From a virus: 64,000 nt of DNA. The first letter of the stretch is position 1. Each line of letters starts with the position of its first letter. A model generated the notes under the pieces. The model did not search any database, was not told the origin of the DNA, and worked only from the letters and a program-made list of their open reading frames with translations. Made by a program: the position numbers and the translations under genes. This document shows, in pieces, positions 46,096 to 55,063 of this stretch. The stretch is taken from positions 1 through 64,000 of IMG/VR virus record IMGVR_UViG_3300046171_000193; one strand, given 5' to 3'.

Positions 46096-48114
46096 TTAAG
46101 GTTGAACAGGTTGATTTAAATTAAAGCCATCGGTGGCACCACCGGTGGCTACATACGTTCTACGGTCTGTAGTAGCGTTGGTATTTGTTGAACGATTATC
46201 TTGATTAATAATTATTGGTTGCAGGCCTTCCATTAAATTAGCTCGAGCTGCTTCGGCTTCAGCTAGCGCGTCTGCGGTTTGGCTATTACGATTTCTAATC
46301 CTATTATGCATTTTTGCATTACGACTATCAACTCTATTTGCGGCAGCTGATCTGGTCTCTGCATTACCTAAGCCTAAACTAAATGCCGGCATAATTTGTA
46401 CTGGAAAGTCTATACCAAGCTTGTCTAAAGCTTTACCTGTTAATCCAGCAGGTTGTTGTAATGTTACTCCTGGAAAATTAAATTGTAATGCCTCGGACAT
46501 CATAATATAGAGATTATCGCCAAGGTTACGAATAAACGTAGCTACTCTATCAAAGGCGTTTTTAAAGCCATTAATAACTGCTTTAATTTCAAATTCTACT
46601 TGTGTGGCTATCACATCTCCCATGCCACTGAATATATGACTTATATTTGAAAACAAGGTTGATACAGCAGTTAGAATACCATCTAACTTATTTGTTACAC
46701 TATCAGCCATATTTTTAACAAATTCTATTGGCCCATCAAAAAGACTTGCCACGGAAAACCCTTTACTTTCTTGTGATGGATCTTCTTTGAATATTCCTGT
46801 AATCCAATTCCATGCCGGCATTACTAAGTTATCAAAAATATATTCTCCAAATTTAAAAAGACCTGGAGCAATACCAGTTAAGTTTGTCCAAAGATTCTTA
46901 AATGCTTCTTTCGGATTTGTAAATAAATCTTTTACAAACAAATATGCAGCTTCTATTACTTTAAATGGTGCAGCAACTAAATTTCCAATAGTTTCTTCAA
47001 AACTAAATTCTGACATTTTAGTAGATGCCCAGCTTGCCCATCCTTCAGTAGTTACTTTTCCATTTTCATCTCTTTTCACGCCAAATATTTTGTCAAAGAT
47101 CCAATTAATTCCTGATTTCAAAAGATCGAATGGTGCACCGATAAAGTCACCAACAAAGCCGCCGATGCCTTCACCTAATTTACCAATTACAGTTTGCGCA
47201 TCGCTTTCCATATAAGCTTTTATACCATCAAATGCAGCAAACACCAGGCCGATTGGGTAGAATACTTTTTTGAATACAGCAAGAATTAATCTACCGCCTG
47301 CACCAACAAATTTTGAGATGCCTTTAAATATGTCGCCTTTAAAGAAACCACCGATTGCACTAGTAAAAGATCGTATCGGCCTAAACAAACTGTTTAGTTG
47401 TATTCCAACTCTACCAATTACTCTTGCTATAGGTGATGCATCTTCAGCAGCGTCTCCTGTTAATTTAAGCATTTTACCGGTTGCTGGATCAATACCAAAT
47501 TTTGTCAAGATGCTTGATCTAAATAAATCAAAGGCTTCACCTATTATTTGAGTAAAACCTTTTGGATATGCCACCTTAGGAATAAATCCTTTTGGCCCAA
47601 CTCTAGAACCATTTGCTAAAAGTTTTCCATTCATTGGATCTATGCCAAAAAATCTAGCAACGCTTACTCTTAGAAGATCCATAGCATCGCCGATTCTTGT
47701 AGCAATAGCTCCAGGAAATAATCCTCTTAATCTTGTCCCTACAGATTTTATGTTTTTAATAGCGTCAAGTTCCCATCCTCTAATTCCTTCAAAGGCAAGA
47801 AGAACTCCTGCAACAGCAGCAGTAAGTCCGGCAACCATTTTAGCAAGGTTCCCGGCCATCATAACCAGCGAATTGACACCACTAGTTAAGTCATCTAATC
47901 CTGGAAATGCCATTATCTTGCTTAGATCAAATTCACCAGAGCCTGCTTTTTTGGCTTCACGTTCAGCTTCCATTCTATCTGGAGCTCCGCGTTCGTCTTT
48001 TAGAAATTGTTTCTTAAAAACACGTCCTAAGTCGTTAATAGCAGAAGTTGTATCATCCTGCTTTTGCTCTTGCGAGAGCATGACTCGCATGACGTCATCT
48101 AATGTTGCTGACAT
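46096..48114 (-). CDS. gp29: Tail tape-measure/baseplate hub protein (gp29 counterpart)
   Basis: The 672-residue protein is long, helical and has hydrophobic segments (LVMMAGNLAKMVAGLTAAVA), features of tape-measure proteins. Two approximate repeats, FFGIDPMNGKLL and KFGIDPATGKML, lie near residues 155 and 215. The C-terminus is Asn/Thr-rich. It follows the tail-tube-like and chaperone genes in the order conserved across long-tailed phages. Sequence similarity to T4 gp29 is not visible by eye; the call rests on length, composition and synteny. Confidence 0.75.
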   Translation of the reverse strand: MSATLDDVMRVMLSQEQKQDDTTSAINDLGRVFKKQFLKDERGAPDRMEAEREAKKAGSGEFDLSKIMAFPGLDDLTSGVNSLVMMAGNLAKMVAGLTAAVAGVLLAFEGIRGWELDAIKNIKSVGTRLRGLFPGAIATRIGDAMDLLRVSVARFFGIDPMNGKLLANGSRVGPKGFIPKVAYPKGFTQIIGEAFDLFRSSILTKFGIDPATGKMLKLTGDAAEDASPIARVIGRVGIQLNSLFRPIRSFTSAIGGFFKGDIFKGISKFVGAGGRLILAVFKKVFYPIGLVFAAFDGIKAYMESDAQTVIGKLGEGIGGFVGDFIGAPFDLLKSGINWIFDKIFGVKRDENGKVTTEGWASWASTKMSEFSFEETIGNLVAAPFKVIEAAYLFVKDLFTNPKEAFKNLWTNLTGIAPGLFKFGEYIFDNLVMPAWNWITGIFKEDPSQESKGFSVASLFDGPIEFVKNMADSVTNKLDGILTAVSTLFSNISHIFSGMGDVIATQVEFEIKAVINGFKNAFDRVATFIRNLGDNLYIMMSEALQFNFPGVTLQQPAGLTGKALDKLGIDFPVQIMPAFSLGLGNAETRSAAANRVDSRNAKMHNRIRNRNSQTADALAEAEAARANLMEGLQPIIINQDNRSTNTNATTDRRTYVATGGATDGFNLNQPVQP

Positions 48115-48124
48115 TACGTTCTAC

Positions 48125-48256
48125 CTAATTTCGTTTTTGTTGTTTAGCTTTATCGTTTTCTTCTCTGATATGTTCTATCAATAATGTTAAGTAAATCTCC
48201 CTTTCCCACGGCATCATGTTTTCTATTTCACTTAACGAATAATGATGATGTTGCAT
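48125..48256 (-). CDS. gp51: gp51-like baseplate hub assembly protein (C-terminal/-1 frame)
   Basis: From the ATG at 48256 the frame encodes MQHHHYSLSEIENMMPWERE and ends REENDKAKQQKRN (43 residues), the conserved end of gp51 proteins that help assemble the T4 baseplate hub. No purine-rich ribosome-binding site precedes this ATG. The same frame stays open upstream to the gp26 slippery site at 48313-48319 with protein-like sequence (LSHESLVGHYKTNFSL), so the main product is probably a gp26-gp51 fusion made by -1 frameshifting. Confidence 0.75.
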   Translation of the reverse strand: MQHHHYSLSEIENMMPWEREIYLTLLIEHIREENDKAKQQKRN

Positions 48257-48309
48257 CAAACTAAAATTCGTTTTATAGTGTCCAACCAAGGACTCGTGAG
48301 AAAGGCATA

Positions 48310-49011
48310 CTACAAAAAATCCTGCATACCTTGTAATTCAACATTATTATCATGGCCACATTTTCCACACTTAAATTCTAATGTATGTTTCATTTGTGGC
48401 ATTGCTTCCATAAATTCTCTTAGCTTTGTAAATTGATCACCAGATAGTGATTCAATGAAAGCTTGTCTATCAGCTGCAGATTCATCCTTAAACATAATCT
48501 TTTCTTCTGCGGTTTCAACTGATTCAATACATCGTTCTATCATAGCAAATGTCATTTCGGTTTGACTTTTAAAATCACTTAAATCTGTAATATCATTATA
48601 TCTTGGCCATCTCATAACTAAATTGATATTATCAGCAATCTCTAATTTATTATCAATATCCGGAACATCTATTGTAACCTCTTCAATCGGAATCACCATT
48701 TCATTTGGATGTTCACAACTTTCACATTTTAAACCGGCCTTTACTGTTTCACCAACCGACTTAGCTCTAATTCTTGTAAAAAGATATTCTACGTCAAATG
48801 TTGTTAATTTATTTTTTTCAATTGGATCCGACACACAAGCTTCTATAGTATCAACTACCGCAGCCATTGCTTGCTTTTGGTCTTGTGTTTCCATTGCCAT
48901 CATTAAAACCTTTTCTTCCTTTACGAGATAAGGTCTAAATCTCACTGTTTGTTTCGTCGACGGAACTACCGCTTCATATTTGGGTGCCGTGTTTATTTTT
49001 GGTAAAGCCAT
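48310..49011 (-). CDS. gp26: gp26-like baseplate hub/tail assembly protein
   Basis: The 233-residue protein begins MALPKINTAPKYEAVVPSTK and has TVRFRPYLVKEEKVLMMAME, the signature of the T4 gp26 family (baseplate protein PF12322). Two CxxC pairs (CESCEH and CGKCGHD) suggest a zinc ribbon. It ends GMQDFL at a TAG directly after the heptamer T TTT TTG. Lying between tail-tube-like and tape-measure genes, it occupies the position of tail assembly chaperones in other phages. Confidence 0.88.
   Translation of the reverse strand: MALPKINTAPKYEAVVPSTKQTVRFRPYLVKEEKVLMMAMETQDQKQAMAAVVDTIEACVSDPIEKNKLTTFDVEYLFTRIRAKSVGETVKAGLKCESCEHPNEMVIPIEEVTIDVPDIDNKLEIADNINLVMRWPRYNDITDLSDFKSQTEMTFAMIERCIESVETAEEKIMFKDESAADRQAFIESLSGDQFTKLREFMEAMPQMKHTLEFKCGKCGHDNNVELQGMQDFL
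48313..48319 (-). promoter_or_regulatory. Slippery heptamer T TTT TTG (-1 frameshift site)
   Basis: On the minus strand the gp26 codons GAT TTT TTG TAG contain X XXY YYZ = T TTT TTG. A -1 slip lets ribosomes bypass the TAG and read 62 further codons before the stop at 48127-48125. The -1 frame is closed by a TGA nine codons upstream of the site and has no ATG until 48256. Confidence 0.72.
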
Positions 49012-49028
49012 TATATAACCTCATAAGC

Positions 49029-49628
49029 TTAAATTTCAAACCAGTCTTTATACGATAACTGGACATTCAGTTCAACTAATCCGTTCGGATCATTGTTTAA
49101 TTGTATTGCATTCATAGTAGTGCAAAATGCATCTACTAGTTTACAACTATATATCTTCTGTTCGTCAGAATACACATCAGCATCAAGGCTAATGTTAAAA
49201 GGACCAAAAGAAAATGATTGATCAAAAAACCCTGGTATATCATATGCTAAGCCGTGCTTTAACTGATGTATAGTTACGTCACGCGTATATGTAGTCGGGT
49301 AATTCAATTCTTTTGTAATATGATTTGCAGCAAGTTCTTGCCAGTGTTCAAAATACGTCTTTACGCCATAATCATTTGTGACTAAGAATGTCATTGAAAC
49401 ATCTTCAGCAGCATAACCATATGCTACTTTGATTTGTTTCATTCCGATTACGCGTTCGTTTGATAGTACTTGTCTACCAGGTAATTGTATATCTCTACAC
49501 AGAAGGTTAAGACCTCGAGTATCTGCCTGAGCCAGTCCAGGCAACGCCGGCAGGTTAACCTGAAACATATTACTTCTGGCTGGACCGCTGCGTACTGCAC
49601 CTTTTAAGTCATCAACTGATAATGGCAT
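49029..49628 (-). CDS. Tail-tube-type protein (gp19/gp54-like)
   Basis: The 199-residue protein contains RSNMFQVNLPALPG, LLCRDIQLPGRQVLS and a final ELNVQLSYKDWFEI, the pattern of the T4 tail-tube fold proteins (gp19 and the tube initiator gp54). Its place next to gp26, gp51 and the tape measure favours gp54 or the tube itself; I cannot separate these by eye. Confidence 0.75.
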   Translation of the reverse strand: MPLSVDDLKGAVRSGPARSNMFQVNLPALPGLAQADTRGLNLLCRDIQLPGRQVLSNERVIGMKQIKVAYGYAAEDVSMTFLVTNDYGVKTYFEHWQELAANHITKELNYPTTYTRDVTIHQLKHGLAYDIPGFFDQSFSFGPFNISLDADVYSDEQKIYSCKLVDAFCTTMNAIQLNNDPNGLVELNVQLSYKDWFEI

Positions 49629-50212
49629 TAAATCATACTCCTAGAATCTTTGTATACTTTAGATCTACCAGCTTTCTGAAAATCAGCGGTTGGTAAAAAC
49701 GTTGCGATCTCCCACTCAGGTGGAGGTACATATGCAAATCTACTTCGTACGTTAGAATTTAAATAGTGTTTGTAACACGGCTTAAAATGTTTTAACGAAG
49801 ATGTTTGTTTTAGAGTATTATATGTCACTTGAAATTTTGTTGTTTCATCAAACTTTTTATTGCTTGCAATATCCATTAGTGCATCAAGTAATTTTGCACG
49901 AAGTGTTGCAGGAAGATAATGTAGATTTAAACCGTAAAATCCACCTGGCGCAGGACCTACAACAACTGTTAATGGAAAGCTATCATAGTACGGTAGCTTT
50001 TCTTTTGTCTTAGGATCGTAGAAATACATGTACATGTTTCCTGCAATACCACGGCTTTTTAATTCAACCGGTTCTTCTTTCATCAGCGCATTACGATTTA
50101 CTCTGCCCATAGCCTGAGCCTTCTGGCGAAACCAGTTCATTGACTCTTTACTACGTGGCGTGATACCTGCTCGAAATGCTTCGAACTCTAGCTTTTGAAA
50201 TATATTACTCAT
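49628..50212 (-). CDS. Conserved T4-like virion protein
   Basis: The 194-residue protein has YFYDPKTKEKLPYYDSFPL and GFYGLNLHYLPATLRAKLLD, a highly recognisable pattern in marine T4-like phages; the T4 counterpart is uncertain (possibly the DNA-end protector or a tail-completion protein). A late promoter lies only 5 bases before the ATG, and the next gene's start shares its stop. Confidence 0.7.
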   Translation of the reverse strand: MSNIFQKLEFEAFRAGITPRSKESMNWFRQKAQAMGRVNRNALMKEEPVELKSRGIAGNMYMYFYDPKTKEKLPYYDSFPLTVVVGPAPGGFYGLNLHYLPATLRAKLLDALMDIASNKKFDETTKFQVTYNTLKQTSSLKHFKPCYKHYLNSNVRSRFAYVPPPEWEIATFLPTADFQKAGRSKVYKDSRSMI

Positions 50213-50217
50213 AGCAC

Positions 50218-50225
50218 TATTTATA
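50218..50225 (-). promoter_or_regulatory. Late promoter immediately before a start codon
   Basis: TATAAATA on the minus strand followed by GTGCT and the ATG at 50212; the same 5-base spacing as at 43998-44011. Confidence 0.72.
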
Positions 50226-50227
50226 TA

Positions 50228-50710
50228 CTATTTTTTCTTTTTTCTCACGGGCCCGAGAGGTTTTAGCGGCTTAATATATTTTGGCATGATCTTCATTTCC
50301 TGCAAAGTCTTTTCAGTCCATATCTGAAACTGCCAGCCACGATCCACAGAATACTTTTGTGCAGCTTCCCACTTATTCATATTCTTTACATAAGTAAAAG
50401 CTTCGTTAATATATTTCTTTGTACGCTTCTGTCCCTTTGGAGGTCTAGTCTCTTTATCAGGTTTAATCTCAACCAATAGAGTTTGATTCTCCATTACAAT
50501 TTTAAGGTCTGGAAAGTACCTATGATACCGCTTATCACCATCGTAATAGTATGGAACCACGACCTCTTCACTCGACCAAGACTTTACTTTTGGATTTTCA
50601 TCACACCATTTAAAGCAATGTCTTTCCCACATTGATCTAAATATAACACCGGTATGATCTCCAGCGTACTTCTTTGGGTTTTTAACTTTGTATTTTCCTG
50701 AATAAGCCAT
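50228..50710 (-). CDS. gp4: Head completion protein gp4
   Basis: The 160-residue protein has YSGKYKVKNPKKYAGDHTG, FRSMWERHCFKWCDEN and HRYFPDLKIV, matching the T4 gp4 (gp50/gp65) family, which has a nuclease-like fold (WER..E, PD..VEIK: LLVEIKPDKE) and is needed to finish DNA-filled heads before tail attachment. A near-match late promoter (50741-50734) lies upstream. The C-terminus is basic (RKKKK). Confidence 0.9.
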   Translation of the reverse strand: MAYSGKYKVKNPKKYAGDHTGVIFRSMWERHCFKWCDENPKVKSWSSEEVVVPYYYDGDKRYHRYFPDLKIVMENQTLLVEIKPDKETRPPKGQKRTKKYINEAFTYVKNMNKWEAAQKYSVDRGWQFQIWTEKTLQEMKIMPKYIKPLKPLGPVRKKKK

Positions 50711-50717
50711 ATAAATA
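50710..50717 (+). promoter_or_regulatory. Late promoter for the baseplate genes
   Basis: TATAAATA at 50710-50717, 33 bases before the gp48 start and overlapping the gp4 start codon on the other strand. A minus-strand AATAAATA at 50741-50734 faces it, so the two transcripts start within each other's leaders. Confidence 0.8.
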
Positions 50718-50750
50718 GTTCTAACTTTCTTTGTATTTATTGGAAAAAAT

Positions 50751-52001
50751 ATGTCACTATCACAGCCAAAATATAAATATCCGATCGAAGATCAAAACGA
50801 TTATAAGGCCAGGGTATATTTTACAACTATTATCGAAGAACCTCCCACAATAGATCCATCAGCATTCGAGAATGAAGGTAATGATATTGGTTTAATTAGC
50901 GCAGCACAATTTTTAGGTAATGCTGTCACTGCAGGTATCCGTGCAGGTAAGAGTACTAAAGGTGAAACAGTTAAACTTTATTTGCCTCCTGCTATTCAGG
51001 TACAAGATGGTGTAAATTTTGAAGGAGCCGAATTAGGTGTGCGTGGTGGTGCTGCTCTTTCAGCTGCACAAGGCGGAGATGAAACGACTTTGGCCGAGAT
51101 TGCATCAAATACTTTAGGCTTAGGTACAGTTGATAAATTGATGACTGCAATCAAAGATCCAGAAGTTGCTAGGGCAGTAATATCAGGTGTTGCGGGCGTG
51201 AGTGGTAGAGGTCAAAACGTTGTTAATTCAGCAACACAAACCACATTAAATCCTAATATACGAGCTGTCTTTAAATCGGTTAATTTAAGAGAACATAGTT
51301 TTGCATTTAAATTTATACCACGATCTCAAGAAGAAGCTCAAGAGGTAAGAGCAATTATTGATTGGTTTAGAATGGAGCTTTATCCAGAACCAACTGCAGA
51401 TATTGGTGGTCTAAAAGTAGCATATAAGTTTCCAAACAAATTCTTAATTCGTATGAGATATGGTGCAAATACTCCTATCGTAACACAATACATACGGTCT
51501 CATTTAATTAATATGACAACTAACTATAACCCTTCTAATATGTCTTTTTATTATGATGGAGAATTTCAAGAGATCGATCTTACATTAAACTTTAGAGAAT
51601 ATAGAACATTAAGTAAGGAAGACATTCGAGCAGGATACGACGATCTTGATGATCCAGATAAAGTTATAGCTCAAAACTATGACTTTACTAATTTTCCAAC
51701 ATATGCTCCTCCTGGTTCGTCGCCATCTCCAGCATCTTCTGCTTCGCAAGGCTATCCACAGTATACAGCGCCTGCAACACGGGACTTTATTAATAGTTAT
51801 TCAAAGGGTGCACCGGCCTGGAATCAAGCTCAATACGAAGAAGCATCGGGCATTCGTAATGCTACTTGGGGAACTACAAATCCACCAGCATTTGCAGGTG
51901 AACCTGGAGGACCACCTTTAGGAGACCCACTTAATAGAGGTTATAGTCCTTATTATGGTGGACCTTACAATAACTACGATAAGAAAACAGGACCGTTCTA
52001 A
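50751..52001 (+). CDS. gp48: Baseplate tail-tube cap protein gp48
   Basis: The 416-residue protein has the gp48-type core FKSVNLREHSFAFKFIPRSQ, DWFRMELYPEP and FKFPNKF-like YKFPNKFLIRMRYG, and FREYRTLSKEDI. In T4, gp48 sits on the baseplate hub and starts the tube. Residues 330-416 form a Pro/Gly/Tyr-rich tail. It heads the rightward baseplate operon. Confidence 0.85.
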   Translation: MSLSQPKYKYPIEDQNDYKARVYFTTIIEEPPTIDPSAFENEGNDIGLISAAQFLGNAVTAGIRAGKSTKGETVKLYLPPAIQVQDGVNFEGAELGVRGGAALSAAQGGDETTLAEIASNTLGLGTVDKLMTAIKDPEVARAVISGVAGVSGRGQNVVNSATQTTLNPNIRAVFKSVNLREHSFAFKFIPRSQEEAQEVRAIIDWFRMELYPEPTADIGGLKVAYKFPNKFLIRMRYGANTPIVTQYIRSHLINMTTNYNPSNMSFYYDGEFQEIDLTLNFREYRTLSKEDIRAGYDDLDDPDKVIAQNYDFTNFPTYAPPGSSPSPASSASQGYPQYTAPATRDFINSYSKGAPAWNQAQYEEASGIRNATWGTTNPPAFAGEPGGPPLGDPLNRGYSPYYGGPYNNYDKKTGPF

Positions 52002-52729
52002 TGAGTAATTATTTCAGAAATTTTCCGGTTCAAGCTTATTCATTTGGCTCTAGCTTACCTGCTGTTGCTTTTCAAAATTTAACTGCATACGTTGATGTAA
52101 TCGACCACATAAAAGATAATTCTTCTTTTTATGGTTATTACTACATTCAAGAAGGCGATAGAGCAGATCAAGTATCTCAGTACATGTATGGTGATATGAA
52201 ATACTATTGGACGTTCTACTTGTTAAATGATCATATTCGTGAACAAGGTTGGCCTTTATCTTATCCAGAACTTATAAAGATGATTCAAAAACTGCATCCA
52301 AATACTGTTCTAGAAACAAAAGATGTTTTAACTGGAATATTTAAAGTAGGTCAAACTGTACAAGGATCGTCGTCAGGTGCAACTGGAACAATCGCACACA
52401 GAAATCTTGATCTTGGTCAAATCGTGATTGAAGGTACGCATTCTTTTAATTCAACAGAAACTATTACATCTCAAGTTGGTGATGTTGTACAGTCAGTACA
52501 GTTAATTAGTGCAGTTGACGAACCTAACTCTACAAGATATTATATTGACGGCGACTCAAAACATTGGGATATAAATCCATATGATGATAGACCTGCTCTA
52601 TACACGCCTGTTACTCATTACGAATATTATGCTCAACAAAATGATGGATTAAAAAGAATAAAAATGTTTAAACCCAGTCAGGTAGAAAACATTGCAAGAG
52701 AGTTTCAGGAAATAATCAGAAATGTCTAG
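52001..52729 (+). CDS. gp53: Baseplate wedge protein gp53
   Basis: The 242-residue protein has YYYIQEGDRADQVSQYMYGD and YYWTFYLLND, the LysM-like N-terminal region of gp53, and WDINPYDDRP and ITHYEYY-like VTHYEYYAQQN later on. gp53 joins baseplate wedges around the hub in T4. Its start shares the last base of the gp48 stop. Confidence 0.88.
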   Translation: MSNYFRNFPVQAYSFGSSLPAVAFQNLTAYVDVIDHIKDNSSFYGYYYIQEGDRADQVSQYMYGDMKYYWTFYLLNDHIREQGWPLSYPELIKMIQKLHPNTVLETKDVLTGIFKVGQTVQGSSSGATGTIAHRNLDLGQIVIEGTHSFNSTETITSQVGDVVQSVQLISAVDEPNSTRYYIDGDSKHWDINPYDDRPALYTPVTHYEYYAQQNDGLKRIKMFKPSQVENIAREFQEIIRNV

Positions 52730-54170
52730 CTATACTCCTAAGGATCCTAGGGAATATAAGTTATATTCTATATTCTTATTAAATCCGAGAACTACTCATC
52801 AGGTTAATATTACCCAGGGATTAATAAGCTTTAATATATTTGAGCATTTAGATAAGCCTTATCTGACTGGTGTTCTTACCTTTGCAGATACAAGTCGAAT
52901 ATTAGAGATGACAGACTTTAAAGGCACTGAACGTATTATTATAAAAATGGGTTTACACCAAAGTGACAAAATATTAGAAAAACAGTTTATTGTTAGAAAT
53001 GTAAAAGAAGCGATTCCGTCAACAGATACTGATAATGTTATTACTATTAATCTTATTGAGTATGATGGATTTGTTGGTACCTTACGAATATTAAATAAAG
53101 CATATGATGGTAAGCCTGGTGTTATTATTAATGATATGCTTAGAGACGTATATGGAAATAAGAAAATTGCTGTTCGAGGTGAAGGCGCAGAAATACTACA
53201 AGAAGAAAACTGGAATGTTGCAAATGATGTTCCAACAGAAGTATTAAGCGCAATAACAGAAGCAAACTCTAACGAACTACAAGCTGCGATTCGATATATA
53301 GCTCCGAATGTAAATATATTTGAAGCAATAGAATTTATTACAGCAAGAGTAACAGGCCTAACTGGTACACCATTTTATTGTTATGCATGTTTAGCCGATG
53401 AGAATTTGAGATTTTATGATTTATTTAATTTGATCCGTCGTCCAAGTGTAAATTATCAAACACCATTTTTATATTCTGGTAATATTACACAGAACGCTAA
53501 TATCAATACTGATGTCACACGATTAGCTTCAGAATTAACAATGTCAGAAAATGACAATACGCTTGAGATGATTTTAGCCGGTAATTTAGGATCTACATAT
53601 GAATTTGTAGATCCGACTCATGGATTAGAATACACTTTTAATTTTGATTTAGATGAGGTTTTTAAAAATATATTAGGACCAACATCACATCCAGTAGCAG
53701 ACACGCGTGCATATTTTGGTGACAGACCATTAAGTAAATATCAAAGCAAAAGAATTAATTTAATGGCTCCATCATTATTATACTATGATCAAAAGAATCC
53801 TTACGAAGAATATAACACTGCAGCACATACCTCTAAAGCAGTACAAAAGGTAGTAAGAGGATTATTAGGTCAAGAGGCAATTACGATAACTGTACCGGGT
53901 GTACACACTATGCCTCAAGGAAATAACGGTAATAAAACAATCGGTCGTGTTATTACATTTGTATCACTAGGTGATATGCAACAGCACGATCAACCTTTAG
54001 ATAGACGAAGATCAGGTGACTATTTGGTATATGCGGCATGCCATTCTTTTACTAATGATGCTTACAACTGTAAAATGGATTTAGTGAAGCTATCGAATTA
54101 TGAAGGCAATACAAAAGTATACGATGAACCGCCAGCTATGAGCGAAAATGCAGGAGCTGGCCCACAATGA
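52722..54170 (+). CDS. gp27: Baseplate hub protein gp27-like
   Basis: The 482-residue protein (ITQGLISFNIFEHLDKPYLT and FADTSRILEMTDFKGTERI) follows gp53 and precedes the gp5-like gene, the usual location of the hub. It is longer than T4 gp27 (391 residues). The C-terminal part (VITFVSLGDMQQHDQ, YLVYAACHSFTND) resembles hub proteins that bind the spike. Confidence 0.75.
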   Translation: MSSYTPKDPREYKLYSIFLLNPRTTHQVNITQGLISFNIFEHLDKPYLTGVLTFADTSRILEMTDFKGTERIIIKMGLHQSDKILEKQFIVRNVKEAIPSTDTDNVITINLIEYDGFVGTLRILNKAYDGKPGVIINDMLRDVYGNKKIAVRGEGAEILQEENWNVANDVPTEVLSAITEANSNELQAAIRYIAPNVNIFEAIEFITARVTGLTGTPFYCYACLADENLRFYDLFNLIRRPSVNYQTPFLYSGNITQNANINTDVTRLASELTMSENDNTLEMILAGNLGSTYEFVDPTHGLEYTFNFDLDEVFKNILGPTSHPVADTRAYFGDRPLSKYQSKRINLMAPSLLYYDQKNPYEEYNTAAHTSKAVQKVVRGLLGQEAITITVPGVHTMPQGNNGNKTIGRVITFVSLGDMQQHDQPLDRRRSGDYLVYAACHSFTNDAYNCKMDLVKLSNYEGNTKVYDEPPAMSENAGAGPQ

Positions 54171-55063
54171 TGGAATTTTACGGAGATAATGTTAGATGGT
54201 GGATTGGCATTGTTGTTAATGTATTAGATCCTTTACAACTTGGTCGTGCACAAGTGAGAATCTTTGGTATACATTCTAGGGACAATCAGCAAATTCCTAC
54301 CGGAGCATTACCATGGGCCACTGTATTGACGCCTAATGTAGGCGGTGTATCTGGCATAGGGTTTACACCACAATTACTTCCTGGTGCACAAGTATTTGGA
54401 ATATTTTTAGATGGTAAATCATCGCAAGCTCCTTGTGTGATTGGAGCCATGCCACGTATTGAAATACCATCAGAACAACAACTTGCTTCTGAGCAGTGGA
54501 AAGCCGGTGCACAAGGGCAAGAGTCAATGGCGGATCCTGGTAATAGAACAGATGGTGGTGTAGATTATCAGCCATTACCGGTATTAGGATCTAATCAAGA
54601 TAGAATTACACAAGCCTATGATTATTTTAGAAATCAAGGCTACACAAAAGAACAGGCAGCTGGAATTGTTGGCAATCTTATGGTAGAATCACGATTCAAC
54701 GGTCAAGAATTAAACATTAACGCGGTTAATTATAATGATCAAGGACAAGGACAGCACTCTCGTGGCCTTGCACAATGGGGTCCAGGTCGCAGAACTATTT
54801 TTGAACAGTGGTCTGGTAAGGGATGGAATACTGCAACATTTGAAGATCAATTGGGGTTTGTTGTACATGAGTTAAATAACGCTGATAATTATAATGGAGC
54901 GTTAAATGTAAAAGCAAATACGAATCTAAAATCTGCTAAAACCATAGATCAAGCTGCTACTATATTTGATCAACAATATGAAAGAAGTTCAGGAGAGCAT
55001 ACCGATAAGCGAATACGAGAAGGGTATCGAGTACTGCAACTGGCTGAAGGAACTGCAATTTAA
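54167..55063 (+). CDS. gp5: gp5-like OB-fold protein with tail lysozyme domain
   Basis: The 298-residue protein starts with a gp5-type OB domain (WWIGIVVNVLDPLQLGRAQV, VRIFG) and continues from about residue 145 with AAGIVGNLMVESRFNG and RGLAQWGPGRRTIF, typical of the phage tail lysozyme family (E as catalytic acid). It would cut peptidoglycan at infection. The beta-helix needle of T4 gp5 is missing here and is found in the gene at 56613. Confidence 0.83.
   Translation: MMEFYGDNVRWWIGIVVNVLDPLQLGRAQVRIFGIHSRDNQQIPTGALPWATVLTPNVGGVSGIGFTPQLLPGAQVFGIFLDGKSSQAPCVIGAMPRIEIPSEQQLASEQWKAGAQGQESMADPGNRTDGGVDYQPLPVLGSNQDRITQAYDYFRNQGYTKEQAAGIVGNLMVESRFNGQELNINAVNYNDQGQGQHSRGLAQWGPGRRTIFEQWSGKGWNTATFEDQLGFVVHELNNADNYNGALNVKANTNLKSAKTIDQAATIFDQQYERSSGEHTDKRIREGYRVLQLAEGTAI

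Noticed and set aside
46787-48184. Long rightward frames opposite the tape-measure gene
   Set aside because: They are antisense shadows; the leftward gene has the coherent length, start and operon context.
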